A stretch of 64,000 nucleotides of DNA from Hemicordylus capensis (GCF_027244095.1 NC_069658.1:264996687-265060686); one strand, 5' to 3'. Positions 24,101 through 39,200 are shown, counted from the stretch's first letter. Translations and numbers: made by a program. Notes: a model not told the origin generated them from the sequence alone.

Positions 24101-27100
24101 CTCCTGCCCTCGATCTTTCCTTGAAGTATTAATTGCAGAAGATGATATCTCTGATGCTTCATTATATGCCCCAAATTTTCCAGTTTCCTTTCTTTTATTG
24201 TTCTTAAAATTTCCATGTTGTTATTCATTCTTCGCAGAATTTCTAAACTGGTGACTCTATCTACCTAGGATATTTACAACGTTCTTCTATATATCCAGGT
24301 TTCAAAAGCCTCAAGCCTCTTACACATATCTTTGGTGAGCATCCAACTTTCCATTCCATAAAGCAAGATTGGGAAAACATAACACTTAGTCATTCTGATC
24401 CTTAAATTCAAATTAAATCCATGGTTACATAATAATTTTTTCATTTTAGCAAAAGTACCCCTTACTTGCTCTATTCTTAATTGTATTTCTTGTATATTAT
24501 CCCATTTATTATTTAACCTGCAACCGAAATACTTCTATAGTAATGTTACTATATCAAATACATTATTTTCCTCTAGAATATCTAGCCTATCAGGCTACTC
24601 CTTTGTAATGACCATGACTTTAGTTTTCTTGGTATTAATGATCAGGTCAGGACATGCAAGGAGAATTACAAATTTACAGAATGCAATTTTTAAAGTGCAA
24701 TCTAAATCTGAACTGAATTCCATTCTCTCATAGCCAAACATGCCCTAACCATCCACACAAGCTCTAGCCCAGGGTACTGTGTGCAAATGGAGCTCCCAAG
24801 GTTGGCTCTTCAAGGCAAGTAGCCTATTTGTGCATCTTCCATAGCTGGCAACAGGACTCCAGCCTCTACTGGACACCTCATATTTAGAAGGGGATGCCAA
24901 TCAATTCTCTTGCCTAAGCAGATCAGTCAAAAATACTGCCTGGTTCAAATCAACATTTGAAGCATCTTAACCCTTGTTGCCAGATAATTCTGATGCAATT
25001 TCATGGGGTCCAACTCTGAAAATATGCATTACTGTTCTACAGAAAACATTTAGCTGTTAAGTCTGTGGGTCATACAAAAACTGGACAAAATCCTCAGTAA
25101 CAGGTTCTTTATTAACAGAGAGCTCCTATAGGCAGCCAGCAGCTTCTTAAAGCGAAACAACAGAAGCCCCCTAGAGGCTTGGAATGGCAGAGCATACACA
25201 ACAGTAGCCAGCAGCCCAGGCTTAGCTCCTGATGTTGTGAAGATTTATTTCCAGCATTAAAAACAAGGTTCCCCCCCCCCCCTCCCCGGAAGGATCCCTG
25301 TTCCTCTGACAGGCGCATGACAGACAGATGTTCAACAGCAGTTCACCACCCAAGCATGGAGCCACAATGATAAGAAGTGTTGGTTGTTGAGTGCCTGTCT
25401 TATGTGGCTGTCAGAGGCATGGAGTGTCTGTCACAGGAAAGGCAGGCAATCTTTCCTACCTATATGATGGCAAATCCACATCCAGATGGCTCGGACTTTC
25501 TCCAGGTCACTGCGGGCTTCCTGGAGCAGGACGCTTACCAGGTTTTCCACACTGTTCCTAACACTCACCTATTTTGTAAAGAGTGAAGAGAAATTAACAT
25601 GGAGGATGGCTAACTACTCTAGGCCTGCGACCTGATTAAGGGAATCCTGGTTGATTTGTTGCATGAACTGCAGCCAATTCATCAGCATTGCATAACATTT
25701 ACCTCTGAGGAAAAATACTGCTTTTGAAGTTAGAAGCATACTTTCTTTGCTTTTAGACAGTGCATGCCTGTGCCATTTTCACCACTGAAATAGTGAAAAG
25801 GTGTTCTTGCCTTCACAGTGAAAATAAATAAAGCCACAATAAAGATGAACTAAAATGACCCCACTGCTGCAAGGTGAATAGATCTAGATAGCAGCATTAT
25901 TATTATTCTAGCAATTATTTATGGTTGACTTGATGGGCAGCCTTCCATCGATGGCCCAACTTCAAAGGCAGCCCCAACAGTGTGGTGACAGGGCTGCTGT
26001 GGGCCTTTGAACAGCTCCCAGGGAGCAGCACACACAGCACTCCTTCCGTTGCTTCCAATGGAAAGGAGCACTATACTGCTGCCCAGAGGGGGTTTTAAGT
26101 CATTCCACATCGCTACACTATCAGAGCTGCCTTGGAAGTTACACTGCAGCCCCAGCGGGTTCCTACCATCCATGGAGGGTTGCCTGTCATAAGAACAGCC
26201 CTGCTGTGATCAGACCCAAGGCCCATCTAGTCCAGCATCCTGTTTCACACAGTGGCCCTGACATCAATGGAAGGCAGCCATTATTATTATTGTCAGAGTT
26301 GCTTTCATATGGCCAGCCAGTTCAAATAATTGGTTTGGTTTTTTGTAATTTGGTTTGAGGTCAAATCAAATTGCAAAAAGCAGGCATGGATTGTCCCCTT
26401 TGCTAAGCAAGGCCCACCCTGGTTTGGATTTGAATGGGAGACTGCATGTGAGCAAAGTAAGATATTCCCCTTAGGGGATGGGGCCACTCTGGGAAGAGCA
26501 GAAGGTTCCAAGTTCCTTCCATTGCATCTCCCAAGATAGGGCTGTAACCTTGAAGAATCTGCTGCCAGTCTGTGTAGACAATACTGACCTAGATGGACCA
26601 ATGGTCTAACTCAGTAGAAGGCAGCTTCCTATGTTCCTATGGCCAATAGCAATCAGGAATCCCAGTCTGGATCTGTGCCTTTGTGCGGAGGCTAATGCCT
26701 TGCTCCTTTATGAAAGAAGTTTAGTTCAGAATATTTAGATATTGGTTTTCAATAACAAAAAAGGCACAAAGCAGTTTACATAGCAGAGGAAATGGGTTCC
26801 CTGTCCCAAAGGGGCTAACAATTTTTTAAATAAATAAACAAAGTGGAGTGGGGAAATTCTAGTAACAGCCACTGGAAGAGGTGCTGTGCTGTAATGAATC
26901 TCAAAAGATGATTCCCTCACCCCAAAGGGCTCACATTTTAAAAAGAAATACAAGAGAAACTTTCTGCTCTTCCAAGAGCAGCTCTATCCCCTGAGGGAAA
27001 TATCTTAAAGTGCTCACACTTCTAGTCTCCCATTCATATATAACCGGGGCAGACCCTGCTTAGCTAAGGGGACAAGTCATGCTTCCTACCACAAGACCAG

Positions 27101-27451
27101 CTCTCTTCCCTAGGTTCAGCCCCCGGCAGCATCTCCAGGTAGGGCTGGGAAAGACCCCAGTCCGGAGCCCTGGAGAGCCGCACACATGCTTAACCTAATG
27201 TGTAGTCTGACCCACAGTAAAATCAGCTTAAGTCTGAGCCAGCATGGTGTAGTGGTTAGAGTGCTAGGCTAGGACCGGGGAGACATGAGTTCAAATCCCC
27301 ATTCAGCCATGAAACTAGCTGGGTGACTGACTCTGGGCCAGTCACTTCTCTCTCAACCTATCCTACTTCACCGGGTTGTTGTGAGGAGAAACTCAAGTAT
27401 GCGCTTTGAGCTCCTTGGAGGAAGAGCGGAATATAAATGTAAATTTTTATA

Positions 27452-27525
<74 letters not shown>

Positions 27526-30500
27526 AATGATTTAGGTATTATTACGAAACAGACGTGAGACTCCCAAATCGAATTCCAGATCTATATGGAGTGCCTCAAT
27601 GGATCTATATGGAGTGCCTAACAGGACTGTGTGCCACAATAAGATATGGCTTACCTTAGATGCATAAGCATCCAGTCTTTTAAACTGTTGCAAGTCTATT
27701 GGCATTGACTTCAGGCTGAATTTGTCCCAAGGGTAAGCTGCAAGCAAACACAAAAATCACTGTTTTATAAACAGAGCTATACTGTCAACTCAATATTTCC
27801 AAGTATATTGTAAGAGAAAAGACCATGATGTGATTTTAAGTATCTGAGTGATGGACTGTAAAGTAAAGTAAAATTATGCCGTCAGGTCAGTGTTGACACC
27901 TGGGGACCACAGAGCCATGTGGTTTTCTTTAGTAGAATACAGGAGGTGCTTACTATTGCCATCTGAGTATGAGATGATGCCTTTCAGAGTTTCCCATAGT
28001 CTGGGAAACATACCAGTGGGGATTCGAAACAGCAACCTCTTGCTCCCTAGGCATGTTACTTCCCCACTGCACCATTAGGTGGCTCAGATCAACTGTAGAG
28101 AACTAAAAAGACTGTAAAATGGGGGGTTGTCCTACTGTCCCCTCTTATTTGTTTGTTTGCTTGTTTATTTATTTATTTTTGTTTTAAAGTTTTTAGTTTT
28201 AGAATTTTTATCTATATTTGTTTTAATTGTGTTTTAAATTGTGAACTGTCCAAAGATTTGCATATGGGGCCATACAGAAATGCAAAATATAATAAATAAA
28301 AGCAGCAGGGAGCAAAGGCACATCATGTAAATAGTTGCCACTGTTACTTGGATTACAATGGTTTAAATGGCTACTGTCGGAGGCAGAGTGCTGGACTAGA
28401 TGGACCTTCCCTCTTATCTAGCAGAACCATTCCACAGAACATTTTGCTTCTTGGACTAATCAAAGCAGACAATCTGGTGGTGAGGATGAAGAGGCGGTTG
28501 CATCTCTTGAAGCAACTGTGGGATCCTCCTTAGGAAAGCACATTGAACCAGCTGGTTTTAAAATAATAGGTACCTGCCATCTCTACACCCGGCCATGTCA
28601 AAGTACCACTCAATCCCTGTTGGCCCGATAAAATATCCATTCACTTCAATGGGAGTTAATCTGGAAGCTCTTTTTGAGGATTACAAGGTAACATGACATC
28701 AAAGGTCAGTGCAGCTATTTACCTTATCATCCTTACCCTCCAAAAATCTTAAGGCTCATTTGAGGAGTCTCTACTAAGACACAGAGGATGGCATACAGCT
28801 ATGCATATGTGGCCAGAATGAGAAACTGATATTTACCATACAGATCTCGTCTCACAGTTGGTCTTTCCTTTGGTCTTTCTTCTCTGTCATCTTGAAAGCC
28901 TACATGAAAAGTCATAGTTGGGATGAGACCAGCAATAAGGAGAAAATAGAGCTGCAGAATTAAATCCTGTTTATGACAAAATGAGTGTGAGCACTGAAAG
29001 ATATTCCCCTCAGGGGATGGAGCCACTCTGGGAAGGACAGAAGGTTCCAAGTTCCCTCTCTGGCATCTCCAAGATAGGGCTGAGAGATTCCTGCCTGCAA
29101 CCTTGCAGAAGCTGCTGCCAGTCTGTGAAGACAATACTGAGCTAGATAGACCAGTGGTCTGACTCAGTACATGGCAGCTTCCTATGTTCCTAAGTGAGAG
29201 TAGCAGGACTATCCATGCAAAATGTGGTATGTGCAGGTCAGTGGGAAGTATCTTATTCAGAATTTCTTCTAAAAATACTTAGAATTGTTTTTAACCTTTC
29301 CCTGAACAAACAGCCATGTCTGAAAGAGCATATGGTCTTCCCTTCCAAGTTACAGCCTCCATGGCTGCTTTAGGTGCAAAACATTTTTTAAAATACATAA
29401 GATTTAGCATCATGTATAGTTAGACTTCAGCCAACACGCTGGTGACACCTGGCTGGCTTCTCTACTGCTCTAAGATTTTTCACCAGAAATTATGTCCTGG
29501 TCTTATCTATGAGATAAAACTACAACAGCTTTCTCTTGCCCAAATCTACAGCCTCATAGAGGCCTTACCTTTGTTTTCTTGCCCTGTCACAATGGGAAGT
29601 ACTCGAATTCCTGCAACAACCCCAGAAAACAGCAAAGAATTGGTCAAGATTTACTGAAGCATCTATATGCATCATTAATCTCATAAATGCAAACTGGAAT
29701 TCTGCGCTGTATATATTGGTTGATAACCAGTATTCATATTAATGCAGATGAAAACACAGCCTTCACATACAATATATCAGCTAATAGAATGGTGTCATGA
29801 CTCCACTGATCCTGCAAAGATGCTGTACAAAGAAAGATAACTGGCACTTTTTCTTTTCTTTTTTAAGGCAGGAACCAACCTTTTCTGAAGGAAACCTTAT
29901 TTTCTAACTTTGGTGTGTTGTGTCTAGGATGAATTTCTACAGTGACTTGATGATATCCTGGAATGGAGAAGGAAAGAAAAAACCAGCAGAACTCAGAGGC
30001 AAGAAGCTGAGCCAACTAGTAAAAACATAGAAAGGCAATAGAAAACATTAGACTTCAAAGTGTTATTCCCATGTCACTTTTGAAAATAAAGTCTGCTTTC
30101 TGCAAAGGCAAATGTTTCATTCCTCAGTGTAGCTTTTAAAATAATGTAATATTCAGCTTAGCAAGGTAAAATTCAAATATAGTAGTTGAACCACTGAATA
30201 TGCAATGTGGAAACCCTTGTTCGCACATCACGGGCAATGTAAGTAAAATAAATGCATTGTTTTAATTTTATCAGTGATCATGCTTATTGAACATTCTGCA
30301 TAAGGCTGAGCTAAAATGACTCACTGTTTTATGCAAATATTATTGGCACCGTTAACATTATTTGATAAAGCTTTATGACTTATGTTTTACACTCCTTGAA
30401 AAAAAGTTTGCATATTTATTTAAACTGCAGTCACTTGCTCTCACATTATCAGATAACTCTGATTGGCTAGCTAGCGTAGAAATATTATTCCACTGACTGC

Positions 30501-32833
30501 ATGATCCCTGGATGGGATCACATGTGACATTAATCCAGGAAGAGAGAAGAAAAATAAGCAAGAACAAAAAAATAGCATTATAGAAGCAACAGACACGAAT
30601 CAATGATGGTGCCAGACAGGTCTGGGAATTGAAAGTCAAAAATATTCCGTGCAACCTTAACTCTTTAATATATTGACTGTATGACTTCTGGACACTTTCA
30701 GGACAAGCTTTCAATTTTGAGCTGCTCTGGATTAAGATTCACCAAAACACAACATTTGTATTTTCACTGGCTCACACCATTAGATTGTGAATTATTTTGG
30801 GAAAGCATTACCTATCTTTTTGCCATGTCAACTGCTTCAATACATTTTTTTGTTGAAAAGTACTATATCAATATTAATAATGGCAGTAGCAGCAATATAC
30901 CTTGATCGGGCTCAAAGGTAGCATTTGAATGCCCCTCATCATAGTGTGTCTCAACTGTCCGGCCTGTTTGAGCAAAGAAAAAAGCATCTCAGAATCTAGA
31001 AAGCGATTAGATTAAAAATCACACAGTCAGAAAGGAACTGGTGGGCTATCTCATCAAACCTTCTGACCTCAGGCAGAACCCAAGCTGATGTGTCCTGAGC
31101 TAAAACCTTCCTGTGAAGAAAGGGCTCCTTTAAATCAGACCAGAGCTTTCCTTTATTCTAAATTCCATTTTGAGCCTTCTCTGCCTCATGCAACAGCATG
31201 CTGGCTATCCTGTGTAATTTCCTGATTGTCAGAAACAGCCAGAAGGGGAGAATGGGCAAGATATTATTTTATTTATTTATTTATCCTATTTCTGTACCGC
31301 CTGATAAAGACATTTGTGGTGAACTGGTGTGTGGAAATTTCCTTTCCTTACTCAGGCCAGTCAACGAATAAACTGGCTGAACTGGTTTTAACCAGCTCTT
31401 AGCAGCCTTCTCAGTCAATTAGCTCAGAAATGACTCCTATCAGCGATGAGTCATTTCCACAGCCAGCTCAGAGAAGCTGCCTATGAACCATTACAAATCC
31501 TTAACTTTCAAAACCCAGAAAGCTAGGGGAAAGGTTCTGGTAAACCTAGAAGTTCTGGTAGATTACTACTGCCACCAAGCACTCTAAGGCTTTCAGAGAA
31601 TCCGACTGTTAGACTAGAGCGCTTTAGTCCAGAGTCTCTCTGTAACTAGGCACTGGGCAAATACAAATAAAAAATGCTCCCCCTTGCTAATAGCAAGAAT
31701 AAAACCAATTGCTCTCCCAGGCATCTGCCTGCCCATGGAGTTAATTGTTAATTTGGCCAAGCTCTCTTTGAGACACTTTGAGATGCACACCAGAGAAAAT
31801 CCCCCTCCTCCTGCTGGGTTAATAACCAACCCTCTGAGGCTTGTAAAAAGAACAGAGGGGGAAAACTTTTATTCAATTACAACAAACTGGTTCCATCTGA
31901 AGCTTTTTAGCTTTTTAGATACACTTAAAAATACTTAATTGGTTACAGGAATACTTCAAAAGTGTCCAGATTATTCTGAGGCGGCACACTTTGAAATCTT
32001 AGTTACTCAGTTGCAAAGAACAAATATTTAGGAAAATGCAAAACACACACACAAAGAAATATAAATTCCTGATGCGAAGTCCTGGCTTCTTGTCCTTGAA
32101 TTCACCAAACTCCTGATGAGAATCAAGCCTCCTGCAATCCTGTCTTACAAGGATCTATAGTCATCCTTCTGCAGTGAAACTCCCTTGCCACATGGCCTCC
32201 TCCATGCTCCTGCCAGCACAGACTTCTTTGCTCCTTCCCAGAATTCCCTCTGCAACTTTCAGGTCCCACCCACCTGGTGGACTGATTGGTTGAGCCCTGG
32301 AGTTCACCAACCTGTCAGTCAAGACAAGGGTTCACTTCCTGTTAACAAGAGCGTGGGGAGACTGGTCACTACAACATTATATAAAATGGCTCCCCATTGC
32401 TCGACAGGACCTGTAAGTCATCAAGTAAATAGCTTTCTATAGTTTGGGCCAGCTTGCCTGTCAATGTATAATGGCAGAGTCTGAGACTTTCAAAGACCTG
32501 AGCCATTTCCCCAAGCCAGATGGGTCAACACATACCCTTCTGAGTTCTACTTACCAGACCTGGAAAAGCACAAAACCCTTCTGTATAAAAGCTAAGCAGG
32601 ATTTTTTGTCTATGGTTGTTGCTGTTGTTGTTCCTGGGTAGGGACTCTTGAGAAGGAGGGAGTCCAGCTCTCAGACTCCAGAGTTCCTGCAACTGTGAAG
32701 AGTTCTTTGTTCCCCATGGGACAAAGGCAGATCATCATGCAGATAGCTTCTAATTTTTAAAGATGTATTTTTTGTAACCAAGACTCTTAGCCTCCTGACT
32801 TAACAAGAGCACAAGTCAGGAAGAAAGGTAATA

Positions 32834-32893
<60 letters not shown>

Positions 32894-33213
32894 CATCTGC
32901 TTTTACAGTTTTTAACTGCCTGTAAATTGTTCCTTTTATATTTACTAAAATAAACTAGATATTTATTTGCTTTAAAATCTTACCTTGTCTGCACTGGAAT
33001 TACTCAGTTCATCCTTCCCCATGCCTGCTAAGTCACACACTACTTTAAGTGGTTTTCAGACATTTTGGATATAATTTTGAATTCACTCGTTTTGGGCTGA
33101 ACAGGGAAGAATTTCTCTCACTACTGATAGAGTTAAAACAGACCCTGGGGGCACAGTGAGGCCAGCTGGACTCCAGGCCGTCCATGACACTTCCACTGTG
33201 GCTTTGTTGAATG

Positions 33214-33292
<79 letters not shown>

Positions 33293-36200
33293 ATAAAAAC
33301 AAACCAGTCAATAACACCTGTCTGACTGTGTAAACAAGAAATAATAATAATAACCTTGATCAGGCTTAAAGGTAACATCTGGGTGACATCCATCATTGTG
33401 TGGCTCAGTTGTCCGGCCTGTTTCAGCAAAGAAAAAAAGCATGTCAGAGGATGGAAAACAAATGGATCAAAAAGTGTATGGTCAAAAAGGAGCCAGTGGG
33501 CTATCTCATCAAACCTTCTGTCCTCAGACAGAACCCAAGCTGGTGTGGCCTGGGCTAAAACCATACAGCCTCCACTATGGCTTTGTTGTAATAATACCAA
33601 CTAGCTGAACTGCGCCACTAGTCTCTCCTCACCGCTTCCCCCCTCCCTTCCACCCCAGTCAACTCCCCGTCATTTTCACCCAATGGCCACCTCCTCTGCC
33701 AGGGCCCGCTACCTCCTCCTCACCCACCGCCCGCCTCCTCCTGAACCACTCTCCCCCCTCCCAGTTCCCATGCCCGCCACAACAGGCCCAGTTGCTGCAC
33801 CAGCCTCCCCCCTGCCATTTTTGGGAGCCCACTGCCACCGCCGCTGCCACCCACCCAGCCAGGCTCCTCTCAGAGGCACAGCTCAGCTTCCCGCTGCCTC
33901 CTCTCCTCTCTCGCCACCCTCGCTAGCTGCCCCCAGACGCCAGAGCGGCACCCCCTCGTCCTCCCCCTCTGGGCTCCTCCAACCCCCAACCGATGTTTCC
34001 CTCAGTCCTGAACTCTCGTAGCGTGTTGCTAGAGTTCCGCCGCCAGATCCTGGGCACGCATGCTGGCTAAGAGAATTAGATATATAGATACCAATAAACT
34101 TTGATCAGGCTCGATGGCAATATCTGGATACCAGATATTGGTATCCTAGAGATGTACGTATCAGGCGGTATGATAAATACATACATACCACTCATCACGG
34201 TGTGTCTCAACTCTCTGACTTGTTTGAGCAAAGAAGGAAACATATCAGAAACTTGAAAGCAGTTGGATTTTTAAAAAAAGCATGAGTCAGAAAGCAGTCA
34301 ATGGGCCAACTATCTCATCAATTCCTCTGATCTCAGACAGAACTCAAGCTGATGCGGCCAATTAGGTAGAAAACTGGATTTCAAAGACCTGGGCTAAAAC
34401 CTTGCAACATCTACTATAGGCCCATTCACATGTTATGTTCAACATTCATACGATGAGCACACAGTCTACAGTCATCCACGTGTCATGCTGAATGCAGGTA
34501 CAGAACGTCATTCATACAAACACATGTACTGTATAAGTGTACAGACCTGTAAACTCATACAGCATAAGGTTTGAATTGAGGCCAAAGGACAAAAAGTGAG
34601 GCTAGCAAGGGGGAAGTGGGGTGTCATCAATACTGGCTTCTAGACTGGGAATGGGGCCACTTAAGCAGGAATGGAGCCAATGAGGGGGCATGGTGGTATC
34701 AGTGCTGGAGGAGAGCAGCTTCATTTCAGAACCTTTCATTTGAGCGTTCTGTGGCTGCAAAGTGTAAGTATATTTCTTTGGAGATGTTGTTTTGTTCATG
34801 GTGAGCAGTACAGGCATTCTCTCCAAAATTAACATTCTTGAGTATGCCTTGTGGTTCCTCCCAGCACCCCCAAAACACATCCCCATCTTTAACGGTGCTT
34901 GCAGAAGCACTGTGCCTATCCACATGCTCTATTAACAGTCAGCAATACAATATATTAATAGACAAGTGGAACCCATGACAAAACATTTCACATCAGATTT
35001 GAAATCTTATTCAGATTTGCTGTCATGTCAGATTTGAAATTTCTTTGCGCACTCTCTCCCTCACCCCCTTGTCCCAATTCCTTCTCTCAGCTTCTTCCCC
35101 ACAAATTTCAGATGTTATTGGCTGCACCCCATTGATTGACAGTATTCCATGGCAACAAAGCATACGTGCTCACTTCTTCTTCAGGGCTGGGTTTCGGTTC
35201 TAAGAAGGAGGATTGGGATCCACCCCGGACGCGGGGGTTAACATTTTGGAGCATGCCTCTCCAAACTCTCACAAATGCTCCCCAAAACAAATAATTTACA
35301 CACACACACACACACACACACAGAGTCTAAGCCTTCAGAAGCAAAACATGTTGAACTGTCTCCCCACCACCACTAGAAAATTCCATCCTTTGGGTCCCAC
35401 CTATTGGACAGAACAAAGTCATGTGCATTAGCCTGCTCCCTGTTTATAGCGCCTTGCAACCTCACTGTACTCTCTGAGACAGAATAAAACATCCAGCACA
35501 TCTGAAGGCCCAGAGGTCAACAGAGAGCTAGATTTGGGAAATCTGGGTTGTGTCATGACCAGGCCTCAGGAAGCAGCCAGGAATCCAACTGATGTTATTG
35601 TTCTTGCATAAAGCAGACAAATGCTGTAAGCATGGAGAGCGGGGACAGAGTTTCAGAACATCAGTGCAGGAGTGTGGCATCCAAGTGCACCTTCAGGGAC
35701 ACTGTATGCGAGCACAGCATCCCCAAATTCAGTAATGCCTGAACAGGGCTACTGTCACAGTATTGTCAGCCTGGAGCTTCCCAAAGTCCTGCAGCTCTAG
35801 CCCTTCCTGCCTATCTGCCTAGCCTACCCGCCTCTCTTTGCCACCTGTGCTCCTTTGTGGGCTCCCACTCTTGGTCAGACCAGGTAGAAAACTAACACCA
35901 CTCCAACAGCCTCGGTGTGTGGACAGGCAAATCTCTATTCCCCTATAGTTCATTTGTAAAGTGAGCCTACTTGATAAAGTTGCTGTGAAGGAAAACACAA
36001 ACTTGTTTATAAAGTACTGTGCAAATGAAATGAGTAGTCTGATTTACAAACAGATTGGATTAAGCTTTCAAATACTGCATCAGTGTGAACAATTGACCAA
36101 AATAAATAATTATATTGCTGTGGGAGGCTTTACAGTTCAGGAAACAAATTTCTCACCTGTGAATCTGGGCTGTCTGTTTATTACTTCCACTTTTCCTTCT

Positions 36201-39200
36201 TCTGCTTGAGCTGTTGGAAACATGATCTACCATTACTACTTTGACTTGTTCTGACCCATCTTTAGTGTATGTCTTTTTGCCCCCTTGCAGACAACAGCAG
36301 ATTCAAGAAAAGAGCAGTTTAAATTGAAGAAACACCAGGGAGACAGTTAACTTTGTCTTCCCAGCACCACAGCCCCAGTTCAGTTGTGGGGCCTGCCAAT
36401 AGCATGACTGCTTTTACATCTAAAAAATAAATAAAAAATGAGCAAGCCTATCACCAATCTCCTGTGTAACCCCTGCTAACTTGGCAAAGAGGCACCTTTT
36501 AACATGGTGATTCTCTTTAATTAGGCAGGGGGAGAGTAACTGGCCCTATTCACCCCCAGCACACACAGTACCTCCAGTGACTATTGCTGGTGTCTGTCTT
36601 ATGTTTCTTTTTAGATTGTGAGCCCTTTGGGGACCATCTTATCTATATTATTATTTCTCCAAGATGGGCCATGCCTGGCGACGTGGTAGAAAGGAGGCGA
36701 TTGGCTGAGTTTGCAAGCAGAAGCACCTGACTGGGCAGTGGGGATTCCATATGCACCTGATTGGGCAGTGGGGATTCCATATGCAGATAGGGAGAAGGAG
36801 CAAGACGGGACATGCACATGCGTGCAGTGGGGATTCCATATGCAGAGTTTGCAAGCAGAAGCACCTGATTGGGCAGTGGGGATTCCATATACAGATAGGG
36901 AGAAGGCGTATGTGAAAGCAGAAACACCATGGTGATTGGGCAGTGGGGATTCCCTATGCAGATAAGGAGGAGGGGCCTGTGATGGTTAAGGTCAGTTGGA
37001 ATGCAGCTGTTACTGGTCAGAAGATGTTCTGGATATAAAAGGATAGCAGGCAGGGGTCTGCAAAAAGACAGGTCGTGAGGGAGGAAAGAGCCCCTTCAGG
37101 AGAAGGAGGATGCCGCTGTGTAAAGGAACAAAATCTTTTAACTCAGGGAGGGAGGGAGAAAAAACATGAAGGGCGGGGGAAGAAAGAGTGGAGAAGAGTG
37201 AGTGGAGGAGAGAGAGAAGGGAGGGGGAAGAGAGACAGAAGGAAGGGCAAGGGACAGGCCTGAGCCTGTCAGCAGCTTAAGGGGAATGAGTGGCCATGGC
37301 GGCACTGGCAGCAAGGAAGGGTCCAGGCAACCACTGCTGCTGTTTAGGGCTACTGAGGCCATTGTAAGAGGGAGGCAGTCAGGCAAGGGATTGGCCTGGG
37401 CCTGTCAGCGGCCTGAGGGGAACAAGCGGCCATGGTGGTGGCAGCAGCGAGGAACTACCCGGTCAACCACTGCTGCTGCTCCTTAAGGGAGGAGCAGGAG
37501 CGGGGAGCAGGTGAGGGTGGGGTGGTCTCGGGATAGGGGGCTGCAACTTGGCCAATAGGCAGCAGCAATGCTGCAGCCATGACCAAGAAGGGTGAGGAGG
37601 ATGGAAGCAACGGGATGGAGGAGGAGCAGGAGTTCAGACCAGGTGAGGGTGGGGAGATCTCTGAGGTGAAGGGAGCAATCAAGTACTAACACGCAGATGC
37701 TCTAGAGTGTGCAAGAGTTCCAGCATTGAAGCAGAGAGAAAGAATGGCTGCGGTCAGGATGCAGAGGTGGAGGGCTGGCAGGCGAAGCCCCTCCTGCCAA
37801 AAGAGGTGGGTGGATGGCGGGCGAAGCCCCGCCGGCCAGGAAGAGGAGGCGGTAGTTTGGAGAAATGATGGTGGTGGTGAGGAGGTGGGCAGACGGCGGG
37901 CAAAGCCCTACCAGCCGGGAGGGGAAGGTGGGAGTCGGTGGTGGGATGGCCTGGCCCTGGCCGGCCCAATGGGGAGAGCTGCAGGGTGAGGGGGGGCGGG
38001 CGGCGGGGGGGAGGGCGGGCGGCGGGGGGGAGGGCGAGCGAGCAGTGGGGGGAGGGCAGGCGGGCGAGCGGTGGGGGGAGGGCAGGCGGGCGAGTGGCGG
38101 GGGGAGGGCGGGCAAGCGGCGGGGGGATGTCACAGGCTCAGTACACAACTGCACAGATGCTCTGTGCGGGGTCAGCTAGTTTTATTTATTATTTCTCTGT
38201 GTAAACTGCCCCAAGCCATTTTTGGAAGGGCGGTATAGAAATCGAATAAAATAAATAAATAAATAAAAATAACATGGAGCTTGACCCTAAATGCTGTAGG
38301 CAAGGCAAATACATCCCAAAAAGATTCTTAGATGTGTTTCCCTCTGCCATAGTCTTTAGCTAAGTGATTCACATCTTCCTCTCTAGTTTATCTTATCAAT
38401 ACAGAATAAACAGGAGAGATAGATTGCCATTTCTGCATCTCAATAATGTAATCCAATTAGGTATCTTAATATTCTACAAGGAATACAAAGGACATACACT
38501 CAAAGTGAGATGCAAAAGATGACTTTCACCAGATAGTATCATCTACAGAGGGAAAGGGAAATGATATACATTTGGGGGGTTAAAAATTGGTCAAAGCACA
38601 ACATGTATTGTATTATATCCCACATCTCAGCTTAAGTTAGTAGGAATGTGTTCAATCAACCACTTTTGTGGGATTCAGGCCACCCTGCACCAACGGTTTT
38701 GGAGACAGTGCTGGCAGGGGAAACACAGTGGGGGGCGGAGGGGAGGCTGAGCCACCTCCCTGCTCCTTAAAAGGTAACACACACCCCGGCCGCCAAACTG
38801 GCCAAGCACTGGTTCGTGCACATCCCTAGAGAATAGTCATCTTCACATGGAGCTTTCCCAGACAGCAGGCTTTACCACAGGTTTACTGCGAGTTTGAAGT
38901 TGCCCCAAAAAACCAACACAAAAAGTGGATTTTTTTTTTATCCCAGATATAAATCAGGCTATATTCTAATGCACACTGAAAAACTAGAATAGTGTGAAGT
39001 GCTCCCCGAAAGCTCGCAGGGACTTTGGAGTAAATTTGGCCAATATGTGAACACACACCCTCCATTCCTGAGGAGATACAGGCTAAAAGACGAGTGTGAA
39101 AAATTTCATGGTGCCAGGGGGACCTTCAGTCAAAGCTTCACACAGGCCCAATAAACAGTCAGAGGGCTGCACTTAGGGTTGAAGAACACAGCTTTCCTCT

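Noticed and set aside
27237-27310. Possible true tRNA gene
   Set aside because: A- and B-box sequences are present, but they continue into a Sauria SINE body and tail.
30373-30714. 113-codon minus-strand frame with a hydrophobic stretch
   Set aside because: No phase-compatible splice sites, no known domain, AT-rich codon use like the surrounding intron.
33045-33317. Poly-Asn/poly-Gln frame
   Set aside because: Translation of the (GTT)n(ATT)n array.
37702-38204. 150-codon Pro-rich frame and Gly/Arg-rich frames
   Set aside because: Translation of G-rich tandem repeats in the Helitron.
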